From assembly GCA_000719105.1 (NCBI GenBank), contig JODX01000001.1, positions 62,001 through 126,000 on the forward strand: a stretch of 64,000 nt of DNA. Direction: 5' to 3'. The notes under the pieces are model-generated. The model worked only from the letters and a program-made list of their open reading frames with translations, was not told the DNA's origin and made no database searches. Shown here piece after piece: positions 24,987 to 33,758 of this stretch. Source of the stretch: Streptomyces sclerotialus (GTDB lineage Bacteria; Actinomycetota; Actinomycetes; Streptomycetales; Streptomycetaceae). Numbering within the stretch: position 1 is the first letter of the stretch; every line of letters begins with the position of its first letter. Position numbers and translations under genes: made by a program.

Positions 24987-25880
24987 TTGACCACGCACGC
25001 ACCGCAGGCGGCGCAGGCCGTCACGCTGCCCGCCTCTCTGGACGACGCCGTGGCGGCCCTCGCGGCCATGCCCGCCGCCGTCCCCGTGGCGGGCGGCACC
25101 GACCTCATGGCCGCGGTCAACTCCGGGCAGCTCAGGCCCGCGGCGCTCGTCGGGCTCGGCCGGATCAGCGAGATCCGCGGCTGGCAGTACCAGGACGGCC
25201 ACGCCCTGCTGGGCGCGGGGCTCACCCACGCGCGCATGGGCCGCCCCGACTTCGCCGCCCTCATCCCGGCGCTCGCCGCCGCCGCACGGGCCGCGGGCCC
25301 GCCGCAGATCCGCAACGCGGGCACCCTCGGCGGCAACATCGCGACGGCCGCGCCCACGGGCGACGCGCTGCCCGTGCTGGCCGCCCTGGAGGCCACGCTG
25401 ATCATCGCCGGCGCCGGCGGGGTCCGACGGGAGATCCCGGTCTCCCACCTGCTGGCCGGCATGGAGATGCTGCGCCCCGGCGAACTCATCGGCTACGTGC
25501 GCGTGCCGCTGCTGCACGCCCCGCAGGTCTTCCTGAAGGCCACCGGACGCACCGGCCCCGGGCGGGCCACCGCGTCCGTGGCGCTCGTCCTCGACCCCGC
25601 CCGGCGCGGGGTGCGGTGCGCCGTCGGTGCCATAGCGCCGATGCCGCTGCGTCCGCTGGACGCCGAGGCGTGGGTCGCGCAGCTGATCGACTGGGACGGC
25701 GGGCGCACCCTCGTGCCCGAGGCGCTGCACGCCTTCGGCGAGTACGTCGCCGCCGCCTGCATCCCGGACCCGGCGCCCGCCGAGGACGGTTCCGTACCAC
25801 CGCTTCCGCCCGCCGTACTGCAACTGCGGCGCACCGTCGCCGTACTCGCCCGACGAGCACTGGGGAGGGCCCTGTCGTGA
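24987..25880 (+). CDS. Molybdenum hydroxylase FAD-binding subunit (XdhB/CoxM-like)
   Basis: The 297-residue subunit has the two FAD motifs of the family: VAGGTDLMAAVNSG (about residues 32-45) and TLGGNIATAAPTGDALPVL (about 111-129). It passes electrons from the Fe-S subunit to an acceptor. I chose TTG 24987 because it follows GGGAAGGGG at a workable spacing and gives MTTHAPQAAQAVTLP before the domain. Upstream in-frame codons lack coding character. The next gene overlaps its stop by four bases (GTGA). Only three genes form the operon, and no maturation factor (XdhC) gene is next to it. Confidence 0.92.
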   Translation: MTTHAPQAAQAVTLPASLDDAVAALAAMPAAVPVAGGTDLMAAVNSGQLRPAALVGLGRISEIRGWQYQDGHALLGAGLTHARMGRPDFAALIPALAAAARAAGPPQIRNAGTLGGNIATAAPTGDALPVLAALEATLIIAGAGGVRREIPVSHLLAGMEMLRPGELIGYVRVPLLHAPQVFLKATGRTGPGRATASVALVLDPARRGVRCAVGAIAPMPLRPLDAEAWVAQLIDWDGGRTLVPEALHAFGEYVAAACIPDPAPAEDGSVPPLPPAVLQLRRTVAVLARRALGRALS

Positions 25881-27820
25881 CCGACGACCAGCACCGAGAG
25901 GGCACGCCCCAGCAGGGCGCGCACGGCGGCTGGGAGCGGCTGCCCCAAGGGGACTACGACGACGGGGCCACCACGTTCGTCCAGCTTCCCGAAGGGGGCA
26001 TCGACGCGCTGCTGGCCGCCAACAGCCCGCTCGCCGCGCCCGGCCAGGGCTATGTGCCCCCGCCCATAACGGTCGCCCCCGCCACGACCGCCGGCACCGA
26101 CCCGGCGGCCACCGGCGCCTGGACGATGCCGGCCGAGGTCACGCAGTGGCCCGACCCGAACGCGGTGCCCCAGGGGAGCGGTCGGCACGAGTACGGGTAC
26201 CAGCCGGGCAGCACCGACCAGTGGACCTACCAGGAGCCCGGCCAGTACCCGGAGCCGGACCAGTACGGGCAGACCGGTTCGTACGGGGAGTCCGGCCCGT
26301 ACGAGGAGTCCGGCTCCTACGAGGAGCGGGGCCGGGAGGGTGCCACGGCACCGGGGCACGACGTGACCGGTCAGTGGTCGATCCCCGTCGCCGGGGGCGA
26401 CCTGCCGGACGAGTCGGGCGAGTTCACCCGGTCGGCACTGGTCGAGCAGTGGGGCGGCACCCCTCCGGCCACGCTGCCGGGCGGCGCGCCCGCGCCGTGG
26501 GCGACGGAGACGATCGGCACGGCGTGGACGGCCCCGCCGCCGGAGCGGACCGGGGAGCCGGGTGGTCCGGGCGACGGCGGTCACGCCGGTCCGCAGGACG
26601 GGCCGGCCGACGAGCACACACCCGGTGCGCCGCCGGCACCCGGGCAGGCGCCGGAGGAGCCCTCTGCCGAGCCGTACGGGGACGCCCCGGCCGAGATGCC
26701 GGGCGAGGGCCCCGAGGACGCTCAGGAGGCCGCTGGGGACTCTGTGGCGGCACCCGGGCCGGAGGCGCCCGGGGAGTCCCCGTCCCCGGAGCCTGCGGAG
26801 ACCGGGGACGGGGCGGATGCCGCGGAACCCGGGGAAGCCACGGATGCCGCAGGCACGGCGGAGGCCACGGACCAGGCGGACCCGGCGGACTCTGCGGACC
26901 CCGCGGATGTGCCCGGGGCAGCCGGTGCACCGGCCGACCGGCCCGACGAGGCCCAAGAGGACCCGTCACCGGTGCAGGCCGAGGACCCGGCGGCCGAGCC
27001 ATCCGCGCCCGCGCACGACGACCACCCCCTCGCCTCGTACGTCCTGCGGGTCAACGGCACGGACCGCCCCGTCGCCGACGCCTGGATCGGCGAGTCGCTG
27101 CTGTACGTGCTGCGTGAGCGCCTCGGCCTCGCGGGTGCCAAGGACGGCTGCTCGCAGGGCGAGTGCGGAGCCTGCAACGTCCAGGTCGACGGCCGGCTCG
27201 TGGCGTCCTGCCTGGTGCCCGCCGTCACCGCCGCCGGCAGCGAGGTCCGCACCGTCGAAGGGCTCGCCGAGGACGGGCAGCCCTCGGACGTGCAGCGGGC
27301 CCTCGCCAGGTGCGGTGCCGTGCAGTGCGGCTTCTGCGTGCCGGGCATGGCGATGACCGTGCACGACCTGCTGGAGGGCAACCCGGCGCCGACCGAGCTG
27401 GAGACGCGCGCGGCCCTGTGCGGCAACCTGTGCCGCTGCTCCGGCTACCGGGGTGTCCTGGAAGCCGTGCGAGAGGTCGTCGCCGAACGCGAGGAGCACG
27501 CGGCCGCCACCGAGTCCGGGGCCGGGCAGGACGGCGGCGAGGCACGCATCCCGCACCAGGCGGGCCCGGGAGCGGGCGGCGTCAACCCGGCGGCGTACGA
27601 GCACCCGTCCGGTCACGAGAACCAGTCCGGCGAATACGAGAACCAGTCCGGCGGATACGAAGACCAGTCCGGTGGATACGAAGGCCCGTCCGGATACGAG
27701 AACCCGTCCGGATACGAGAACCCGTCCGGGTACGACCCGCAGGGGCGGAGTCCGCAGCCCTCGCAGCCCCCGGCACGGCACGACCAGTCGTACGGCCCGG
27801 ACGGAGGAGGCCAGGCGTGA
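25877..27820 (+). CDS. Molybdenum hydroxylase 2Fe-2S subunit with very long N- and C-terminal low-complexity regions
   Basis: The 647-residue protein carries a normal two-cluster XdhC/CoxS-type domain at about residues 385-545: GCSQGECGACNVQV (ferredoxin-like cluster) and QCGFCVPGM plus CGNLCRCSGY (alpha-helical cluster). The usual length of this subunit is about 160-200 residues. Here about 380 Pro/Glu/Gly/Ala-rich, mostly acidic residues precede it, and about 90 residues with YENQSGG-type repeats follow it. Both extensions look disordered. The GTG start overlaps the FAD gene stop, and frame and codon use run uninterrupted through the extension, so this is not an annotation artefact. A start nearer the domain is possible, but none shows a better ribosome site. 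Confidence 0.9.
   Translation: MTDDQHREGTPQQGAHGGWERLPQGDYDDGATTFVQLPEGGIDALLAANSPLAAPGQGYVPPPITVAPATTAGTDPAATGAWTMPAEVTQWPDPNAVPQGSGRHEYGYQPGSTDQWTYQEPGQYPEPDQYGQTGSYGESGPYEESGSYEERGREGATAPGHDVTGQWSIPVAGGDLPDESGEFTRSALVEQWGGTPPATLPGGAPAPWATETIGTAWTAPPPERTGEPGGPGDGGHAGPQDGPADEHTPGAPPAPGQAPEEPSAEPYGDAPAEMPGEGPEDAQEAAGDSVAAPGPEAPGESPSPEPAETGDGADAAEPGEATDAAGTAEATDQADPADSADPADVPGAAGAPADRPDEAQEDPSPVQAEDPAAEPSAPAHDDHPLASYVLRVNGTDRPVADAWIGESLLYVLRERLGLAGAKDGCSQGECGACNVQVDGRLVASCLVPAVTAAGSEVRTVEGLAEDGQPSDVQRALARCGAVQCGFCVPGMAMTVHDLLEGNPAPTELETRAALCGNLCRCSGYRGVLEAVREVVAEREEHAAATESGAGQDGGEARIPHQAGPGAGGVNPAAYEHPSGHENQSGEYENQSGGYEDQSGGYEGPSGYENPSGYENPSGYDPQGRSPQPSQPPARHDQSYGPDGGGQA
27596..27737 (+). repeat. 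Degenerate 18/24-base repeats coding YENxSG
   Basis: Units such as TACGAGAACCAGTCCGGC and TACGAGAACCCGTCCGGA recur about seven times head to tail with varied lengths. They code the C-terminal tail of the 2Fe-2S subunit. Confidence 0.85.
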
Positions 27821-30123
27821 GCAACGAAGCAGCCACCGCGACCCCCGCGGAGGCCGCACCGGCCCCCGAGCCGCTGCCGCACGGTATCGGCGCGTCCCTG
27901 CCGTCCGCGGACGCCCGCGCCAAGGCCGAGGGCACCTTCCCGTACGCGGCCGACCTGTGGGCCGAGGGCCTGCTCTGGGCCGCTGTGCTGCGCTCCCCGC
28001 ACCCCCACGCGCGCGTGCTGTCCATCGACACCTCCCACGCGCGCGAAATGCCGGGCGTACGGGCCGTCGTCACCCACGAGGACGTGCCGGGCACCCCCCT
28101 GCACGGCCGCGGCAAGGCCGACCGGCCCGTCTTCGCCTCCGAGGTCGTACGGCACCACGGCGAGCCCATCGCGGCCGTCGCCGCCGACCACCCCGACACC
28201 GCGCGCATGGCCGCGGCCGCCGTCATCGTCGAGTACGAGGTGCTCGACCCGGTCACGGACCCCGAGCAGGCCTTCGAGGCCGAGCCGCTGCACCCCGACG
28301 GCAATCTGATCCGCCACATCCCGCTGCACCACGGCGACCCCGGGGCGTCCGGTGACATCGTCGTCGAGGGCCTGTACCGCATCGGCCGCCAGGATCCCGC
28401 GCCCATCGGCGCCGAGGCCGGGCTCGCCGTGCCCCGCCCCGACGGCGGCGTCGAGCTGTACCTCGCCTCCACCGATCCGCACGCCGACCGGGACGCGGCC
28501 GCCGCCTGCTACGGCCTGACGCCCGAGCAGGTGAAGATCGTGGTCACCGGTGTCCCCGGGGCCACCGCCGACCGTGAGGACCAGGGCTTCCAGATCCCGC
28601 TCGGCCTCCTCGCCCTGAAGACGGGCTGCCCGGTCAAACTCACCGCCACGCGCGAGGAGTCCTTCCTGGGCCACGCCCACCGGCACCCGACCCTGCTGCG
28701 CTACCGCCACCACGCGGACGCCGAGGGCCGGCTGGTGAAGGTCGAGGCGCAGATCCTGCTGGACGCGGGCGCGTACGCGGACACCTCCTCGGACGCGCTG
28801 GCCGCCGCCGTGTCGTTCGCCTGCGGCCCGTACGTCGTGCCCAACGCGTTCATCGAGGGCTGGGCCGTACGCACCAACAACCCGCCCTCGGGCCATGTGC
28901 GCGGCGAGGGGGCGATGCAGGTCTGCGCGGCCTACGAGGCCCAGATGGACAAGCTGGCGAAGAAGCTGGGGGCGGACCCGGCCGAGCTGCGCATGCGCAA
29001 CGTCATGTCCACGGGCGACGTGCTCCCCACCGGCCAGACGGTGACGTGCCCGGCCCCGGTGGCGGAACTCCTCCAGGCCGTTCAGGACTCCCCTCTCCCC
29101 ACCCTCCCCAAGGACACGCCCGAGGACGAATGGCTGCTGCCGGGCGGCCCCGAGGGTGCGGGCGAACCGGGCGCCGTGCGCCGGGGCGTGGGTTACGGGC
29201 TCGGCATGGTGCACATGCTGGGCGCGGAGGGCGCGGACGAGGTCTCGACGGCCACGGTGAAGGTCCAGAACGGGGTCGCGACGGTGCTGTGCGCGGCCGT
29301 GGAGACCGGCCAGGGCTTCTCGACCCTCGCCCGCCAGATCGTCCAGGAGACGCTGGGCATCGACGAGGTGCACGTGGCGCCGGTCGACACGGACCAGCCG
29401 GCCGCGGGCGCGGGCTGCCGGGGCCGTCACACGTGGGTCTCGGGCGGCGCGGTGGAACGTGCGGCGAAGATGGTGCGCACACAACTCCTCCAGCCCTTGG
29501 CGCACAAGTTCGGCCTGTCCACGGAGCTCCTCCAGATCGCCGACGGCAAGATCACCTCGTACGACGGCGTCCTGTCCACCACCGTCGCCGAGGTGCTGGA
29601 GGGCAAGGAGCTGTGGGCCACCGCCCAGTGCCGCCCCCACCCGACCGAACCGCTCGACGGGGCGGGCCAGGGCGACGCCTTCGTGGGCATGGCGTTCTGT
29701 GCGATCCGCGCGGTGGTGGACGTGGACATCGAGCTGGGCTCGGTACGTGTGGTGGAGCTGGCGGTCGCCCAGGACGTGGGCCGCGTCCTGAACCCCGCCC
29801 AGCTCGCGGCGCGTATCGAGGCGGGCGTGACCCAGGGACTCGGCGTGGCGCTGACGGAGAACCTCCGCACCCCGCGCGGCCTGATCCGCCATCCCGACCT
29901 GACGGGCTACTCCCTGCCGACGGCCCTGGACGCCCCGGACATCCGCATCGTGAAGCTGGTCGAGGAACGCGACGTGGTCGCCCCCTTCGGCGCGAAGGCG
30001 GTGAGCGCCGTCCCGGTCGTCACCTCCCCGGCGGCCATCGCCTCCGCGGTGCGTGCGGCGACGGGCCGCCCGGTCAACCGCCTGCCGATCCGGCCGCAGG
30101 CGGCGGTGGTGACGGCGGTGTGA
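27817..30123 (+). CDS. Molybdopterin-binding subunit of xanthine-dehydrogenase-like enzyme, with altered active site
   Basis: The 768-residue subunit belongs to the xanthine oxidase family: ARAKAEGTFPYAADLWAEGLLWAAVLRSPHPHARV at the start, GHVRGEGAMQVCAAYEAQMD (about residue 357), ETGQGFSTLARQIVQETLGI and GRHTWVSGGAVERAA. In active relatives the C-terminal catalytic Glu lies in K-x-x-G-E-P/S; here the aligned stretch is GAKAVSAVPVV (residues 725-735) with Ala731 at that place. The usual QxHxxLEPE-like segment is also changed (GRQDPAPIGAEAG). GTG 27817 overlaps the Fe-S gene stop. It probably still binds the cofactor, but the substrate and chemistry are open. Naming it xanthine dehydrogenase would be unsafe. 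Confidence 0.9.
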   Translation: MSNEAATATPAEAAPAPEPLPHGIGASLPSADARAKAEGTFPYAADLWAEGLLWAAVLRSPHPHARVLSIDTSHAREMPGVRAVVTHEDVPGTPLHGRGKADRPVFASEVVRHHGEPIAAVAADHPDTARMAAAAVIVEYEVLDPVTDPEQAFEAEPLHPDGNLIRHIPLHHGDPGASGDIVVEGLYRIGRQDPAPIGAEAGLAVPRPDGGVELYLASTDPHADRDAAAACYGLTPEQVKIVVTGVPGATADREDQGFQIPLGLLALKTGCPVKLTATREESFLGHAHRHPTLLRYRHHADAEGRLVKVEAQILLDAGAYADTSSDALAAAVSFACGPYVVPNAFIEGWAVRTNNPPSGHVRGEGAMQVCAAYEAQMDKLAKKLGADPAELRMRNVMSTGDVLPTGQTVTCPAPVAELLQAVQDSPLPTLPKDTPEDEWLLPGGPEGAGEPGAVRRGVGYGLGMVHMLGAEGADEVSTATVKVQNGVATVLCAAVETGQGFSTLARQIVQETLGIDEVHVAPVDTDQPAAGAGCRGRHTWVSGGAVERAAKMVRTQLLQPLAHKFGLSTELLQIADGKITSYDGVLSTTVAEVLEGKELWATAQCRPHPTEPLDGAGQGDAFVGMAFCAIRAVVDVDIELGSVRVVELAVAQDVGRVLNPAQLAARIEAGVTQGLGVALTENLRTPRGLIRHPDLTGYSLPTALDAPDIRIVKLVEERDVVAPFGAKAVSAVPVVTSPAAIASAVRAATGRPVNRLPIRPQAAVVTAV

Positions 30124-30274
30124 CGCACGTCCCCCGCCGGTCGGCAGGAACCGGCGTGGAAATTCCCGGCGTTGTCAGTGGGACGGCGTAAGGTTTTCGG
30201 TCAGTGGGACAACGGTGTCGAAGCCGTGGTGTCCCGGTCGGGGGAAGCACGGGACCACATGCGCGGGGGGCGCC

Positions 30275-31108
30275 ATGAGCACGGGTACGACGACGGTGGC
30301 GGGCAGTGGAACGGTCACGTTCGCGCTCACGTGCTCGGCGCCGGGCGCCCCGCGCGAGGAGGTCCGGCTGCGGCGGGCAGCCGAACTGGTGGCCCGCGCC
30401 GGGGCGTTGGCACGGGAGCTGCGGGACCAGCTGGTGCTCGGGTCGCTGCGCGAGCTGGACAAGGACCTGGAGCGGATAGTCCGCGAGGGTGAGGCGGCCC
30501 GGACCTCGACGCCACCCATGTGCGGTCTGTCCTCGTCCTTGGAGGGCGTGTTGCGACTCGCGGCGGCCACGACCTCGGGGCCGGAGGAGAGCCTGGCGCC
30601 GTACTGGCGGGCCGCCACGCTGAGCCGCTCCTTGGCCCGGGGCGGGGGACACGGCGCTGGCGTGACCGTGCGCTTCGAAGAGCTGGACTTCCCGCCGACG
30701 CTCACACACGAGCCGACGCGCCGCTTCCTGCGGGAGGTCGGCCTCCCCGAGGACGGCTTCATGTTCCAGCTGGACTCCGAGGTGGCACTGCCGACGCTGC
30801 CCGAGTACTACGCGGAGACGTTCACCCACTTTCCGGGTGACTTACCTCCGCGGGCACACCGGTTGATCCGCCTCGGACACCTGCTGCCGGACACCCACCT
30901 CGTGGTCGACGGCGCCACCGGAGCGGTCCTGTGCTGGAGCGAGCCCGACCGCACGCTGCGGCCCCTGAACGCCGACCTCTCCACGCTCGCCTTCACGGTC
31001 CGGCTGGTCCACCGCCGGAGAGGGTTCGACGCGGACTACGACCTCACGCCCTTCCACACGTACCTGACGGCCACGATGCCGATGCCTCCGGCGATCCCGG
31101 CCTGCTGA
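30275..31108 (+). CDS. SUKH-4-like protein
   Basis: The 277-residue protein has an N-terminal helical half (about 15-120, REEVRLRRAAELVARAGALARELRDQLV) of unknown type. The C-terminal half resembles SUKH-4 (Smi1/Knr4-type) immunity domains: TRRFLREVGLPEDGFMFQL, then RLIRLGHLLPDTHLVVDGATGAVLCWSEPD and PLNADLSTLAFTVRLV. SUKH proteins often neutralise nuclease or deaminase toxins, but no toxin gene is adjacent, and many stray copies occur in Streptomyces. Start ATG 30275 (MSTGTTTV) was preferred over the GTG at 30215, whose leader is atypical. It stands alone after the molybdenum hydroxylase operon. Confidence 0.75.
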   Translation: MSTGTTTVAGSGTVTFALTCSAPGAPREEVRLRRAAELVARAGALARELRDQLVLGSLRELDKDLERIVREGEAARTSTPPMCGLSSSLEGVLRLAAATTSGPEESLAPYWRAATLSRSLARGGGHGAGVTVRFEELDFPPTLTHEPTRRFLREVGLPEDGFMFQLDSEVALPTLPEYYAETFTHFPGDLPPRAHRLIRLGHLLPDTHLVVDGATGAVLCWSEPDRTLRPLNADLSTLAFTVRLVHRRRGFDADYDLTPFHTYLTATMPMPPAIPAC

Positions 31109-31148
31109 ACAGGGCGGCCGGGATCGCCGCGTTCCGCTGCCGCTGCGG

Positions 31149-31619
31149 TTACGGGGCTACCTCGTACGGTGGGATGCGCTGCCCCCGGCTTTCGGCGATG
31201 TTGAGCACGTCCGTCAGCGACTCGGACAGACGGCGGGAGATGAACCGCAGCTCGCCGGTCGTCAGGCTCGCCGCCTCCTCGAGTATGGGGCGCGCCAGGC
31301 CCAGAATGACGACTGCCGTCTCGATCTGCTGATCCTCGACGTCGTCCGCCAGCAGGGCCAGAGGGGTGGCCGTACCGTCGGTGACGAGGTGGGCGGGCTT
31401 GCCCTCCGGGCCGGTCCAGGGAAGGAGGGCTCTGTACCTGTATGGCGTCAGGTGGCGGACGAGTTGCGTCGACGGCTGGGGGCGGGATGGTACGAGCCGG
31501 GTGAACGCTTCCTGGGCATCGTGGACATCGCCGCCGAGTTCCAGGTGAGCCAGTCCACGGCTCAGAAGGTTGTGGTCGCTCCTCGTGAGGAGGGGCGGCT
31601 GTACACCGTCCTCGGGCAA
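31149..31619 (-). CDS. Conserved Streptomyces protein of unknown function, 5' end uncertain
   Basis: The convincing part begins at TPYRYRALLPWTGPEGKPAHLVTDGT (about residue 60 of the longest reading) and continues with LADDVEDQQIETAVVILG and LRFISRRLSESLTDVLNIAE to the end. That stretch of about 100 residues resembles a small family often found next to GntR regulators in Streptomyces; I know no function. The longest in-frame ATG (31619) lies inside the antisense GntR gene, so the first 55 residues are doubtful, yet no good start exists closer to the conserved part. Either the true start was lost by mutation or a rare start is used. The gene may be decaying. Confidence 0.5.
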   Translation of the reverse strand: MPEDGVQPPLLTRSDHNLLSRGLAHLELGGDVHDAQEAFTRLVPSRPQPSTQLVRHLTPYRYRALLPWTGPEGKPAHLVTDGTATPLALLADDVEDQQIETAVVILGLARPILEEAASLTTGELRFISRRLSESLTDVLNIAESRGQRIPPYEVAP

Positions 31620-31643
31620 GGCTCGTTCGTCGCGGAGAAGTAG
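31389..31643 (+). CDS. Short GntR-type winged-helix protein
   Basis: The 84-residue product is nearly just a GntR DNA-binding domain: VPVWRQVADELRRRLGAGWYEPGERFLGIVDIAAEFQVSQSTAQKVV, then the wing YTVLGQGSFVAEK. No effector domain follows, as in short Streptomyces GntR proteins. An AAGGAGG site lies at 31422-31428, but no in-frame ATG/GTG follows it at normal spacing. GTG 31389 is the only upstream option and lies ahead of that site, so the start may have decayed. Its 5' half overlaps the opposite-strand gene at 31149-31619. Part of the consensus (GERFLGIVD instead of GERLPSE/T) is altered. Confidence 0.6.
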   Translation: MGGLALRAGPGKEGSVPVWRQVADELRRRLGAGWYEPGERFLGIVDIAAEFQVSQSTAQKVVVAPREEGRLYTVLGQGSFVAEK

Positions 31644-31649
31644 CGGTGC

Positions 31650-32603
31650 CTAGAGCGTCCGGGCAGCTCGTTTGGCGTAGGAGCTGATCAGGGCCGTTTC
31701 CATGCGGTCGATGCCGCCCAGCGAGCCGACGCGGTCGGCGAGGTAGGTGTGAAGAGCGTCGGCGTCCTGGCAGATGGCGATGGCGATCAGGTTGTGGGTG
31801 CCGGTCGTGGTGCAGACGAAGGCTGCTTCCGGGTCGGCGGCCAGGCTCCGGGCGACGCTGCCGAGCCGGGCAGGCGTGACGGTCAGCCAGAGCAGGCATT
31901 GCGCGGAGAAGCCGAACAGACGTGAATCGACCTCGACGTCGAGGTGGAGTACACCGGACCGGCGGAGTTCCTTCAGACGGCGGCGGACGGCGGATTCCGA
32001 CCAGCCCACCAACCGGGCGAGATCCGGGTAGGCGGCGCGGCCGTCCGCGGCGAGAGCGGGAAGCAGGCGGCGGTCGAGGTCGGTCAGGCGGACGGGCGCG
32101 GGGTCCGCAGTGCGGGGTGGGCGCAGCGCGGCGATCTGTTCGTCGGTGAGCGCCGACGTCCGGCCGATCCAGCGGCGGTGCTCCATCACCGGGCGCAACA
32201 GCCGTTGCGCGTCGACGTGGGTGATCTGCGGAAGGCGCCCCAGAGCGTCCAAGGGCGCATGACCTTCTCCGGCGACGCGGAAGACGCAGACGATCTCGGT
32301 ACCGCTGGAGACGACGGTCACCCAGGCCGTGTCGGGGCGCCGGGCCAACGCGCGGGCGAGCGGGGCGGCGCCGGAGGGCACGACACGCAGGCGCGCCAGC
32401 CATTCGGCGTGGCCGGTGCGATGGCTGTTGAGCACGCCGGCCACCCGGGCGGTTCCCATGGTGCGGAGCCTGCCGAAGCGGCGGGCCACTGTACGGTCGG
32501 AGACATTGAGCACGTCGGCGATCTTGCTGAAGGCGGCGCGCCCGTCGAGCTGGAGGGCGTGCAGCAGCCGCAGATCGAGTACGTCCAGCGTGACCGAATC
32601 CAC
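31650..32603 (-). CDS. Lrp/AsnC-family regulator with two DNA-binding/RAM units
   Basis: The 317-residue protein carries two HTH_AsnC units (VTLDVLDLRLLHALQLDGRAAFSKIADVLNVSDRTVARRFGRLR at the start, and LTDLDRRLLPALAADGRAAYPDLARLVGWSESAVRRRLKELR at about residue 167). Each is followed by a ligand-binding half, so it is a tandem duplication of the usual 150-residue Lrp layout. This doubled type is common in Streptomyces. GTG 32603 gives a family-like start; the longer reading to 32711 adds an unlikely leader. It is divergent from a VOC-domain gene 85 bases away and probably controls it. Confidence 0.9.
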   Translation of the reverse strand: MDSVTLDVLDLRLLHALQLDGRAAFSKIADVLNVSDRTVARRFGRLRTMGTARVAGVLNSHRTGHAEWLARLRVVPSGAAPLARALARRPDTAWVTVVSSGTEIVCVFRVAGEGHAPLDALGRLPQITHVDAQRLLRPVMEHRRWIGRTSALTDEQIAALRPPRTADPAPVRLTDLDRRLLPALAADGRAAYPDLARLVGWSESAVRRRLKELRRSGVLHLDVEVDSRLFGFSAQCLLWLTVTPARLGSVARSLAADPEAAFVCTTTGTHNLIAIAICQDADALHTYLADRVGSLGGIDRMETALISSYAKRAARTL

Positions 32604-32688
32604 CTCGTCAGTGTAGGCCGGTGTCGGATAACGGCGTGGTGGCGCCAGTCGGGGCGCCGACGAGGTCGGCCGGTGAAACCTCGATCTC

Positions 32689-33564
32689 ATGACACGCGAC
32701 ATCCACGGCATCCATCACACGGGAATCCTGACCCGCGACCTCGACGGGCTGGAGCAGACCTATGTCTCTTTCGGATTCACGCTCAGTCCCCGTTCACGGC
32801 ATCTGCTGGGCGGACGGCCCGGGCAGGCGCCGGTGCCCGGTTGCACTGCCAACCGGTGTGCCCTGTTCGGCGGTTCGTACATCGAACTTCTCGGCATCGT
32901 GGACGAGACGGCACCCGATCCCTGGCACACCAAGGCGATGGCCGACGAGTACGAGGGCTTCAGACTGCTCAACCTCGACACCGGCGACGCCGAAGCCGCT
33001 GACCGACGGCTGACCGACACCGGGCTGCGCACCTCGGGAGTGCTGAGGCTGGAGAGAGACGTCGACACCGAGGAAGGGCCGCGCACGGTGCGCGCCCGCG
33101 CCGTGCACCTCGACCCGGGTTCGACCCCGGAGGGCTACGTGGGGATCGCCCAGCACCTCACCCGGCAGTACGTGCACCAGCCGCGCTACCTCAGCCACCC
33201 GAACGGCGCCCGCGGTCTCGGCGCCGTATGGATGGTGGCCGACGAGACCGAGTTCGATGCGGTCACGCGCCGGTACAGCCGCATCCTGCAGACGGCCCCC
33301 GGGCGTGAAGGGCCCGTCACGGTGCTGGAGGCAGGGGCTGCCCGATTGCGGATCGTCCGCGCCACCGATGCCGGAGAGGTGCTGCCCGGCGAGCCGGTTC
33401 CGGCCGACTCGTACCTGGCCGCCATGACCGTCCTGGTCGACGACACCGACGGAGCCCGCAAGATCGTGGAGAGCGGCGGCACCGTGACCCGGACCACCGG
33501 TGACGGGTTCTTCGTCTCCGCGCGTCACGCGCACGGCTCCGGGCTGTTCTTCAGCACCAGTTGA
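32689..33564 (+). CDS. VOC/glyoxalase-like domain protein
   Basis: The 291-residue protein begins with the glyoxalase-like pattern GIHHTGILTRDLDGLEQTYVSFGFTLSP and has a second, weaker half (about 190-290: GAVWMVADETEFDAVTRRYSRIL). The family includes dioxygenases, isomerases and fosfomycin-type transferases. His10 in HHTG could bind metal. No ligand set can be assigned with certainty, so neither can the reaction. It starts at ATG 32689, divergent from the doubled AsnC-type regulator, which suggests control by an amino acid or related metabolite. No operon partner follows closely; the DoxX gene starts 194 bases downstream. Confidence 0.8.
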   Translation: MTRDIHGIHHTGILTRDLDGLEQTYVSFGFTLSPRSRHLLGGRPGQAPVPGCTANRCALFGGSYIELLGIVDETAPDPWHTKAMADEYEGFRLLNLDTGDAEAADRRLTDTGLRTSGVLRLERDVDTEEGPRTVRARAVHLDPGSTPEGYVGIAQHLTRQYVHQPRYLSHPNGARGLGAVWMVADETEFDAVTRRYSRILQTAPGREGPVTVLEAGAARLRIVRATDAGEVLPGEPVPADSYLAAMTVLVDDTDGARKIVESGGTVTRTTGDGFFVSARHAHGSGLFFSTS

Positions 33565-33758
33565 ACGGTGCGGCGGCGACGGGCTCCGCCACGCCGTGCT
33601 CCGAAGATGTCGTCGCACGAACGCCGGCAGGTACCCGCGCGGCTCATGCCCGCCAGCACGTGCGACGGCACACACAGCCGGCCTGAGCGTCACGAGTGCT
33701 GCCCTCGCCCGCTCGTCTGCCATGTCCCTGTCGTTCCTGTCCCTACTGGAGGACACGT

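Noticed and set aside
25877..27030. Separate gene for the low-complexity N-terminal part of the Fe-S subunit
   Set aside because: The frame is unbroken from GTG 25877 through the cluster domain with no internal stop or ribosome site.
30275..31108. Toxin-immunity locus around the SUKH-like gene
   Set aside because: No toxin-like gene (nuclease, deaminase or polymorphic toxin) is adjacent; the neighbours are the molybdenum hydroxylase and regulators.
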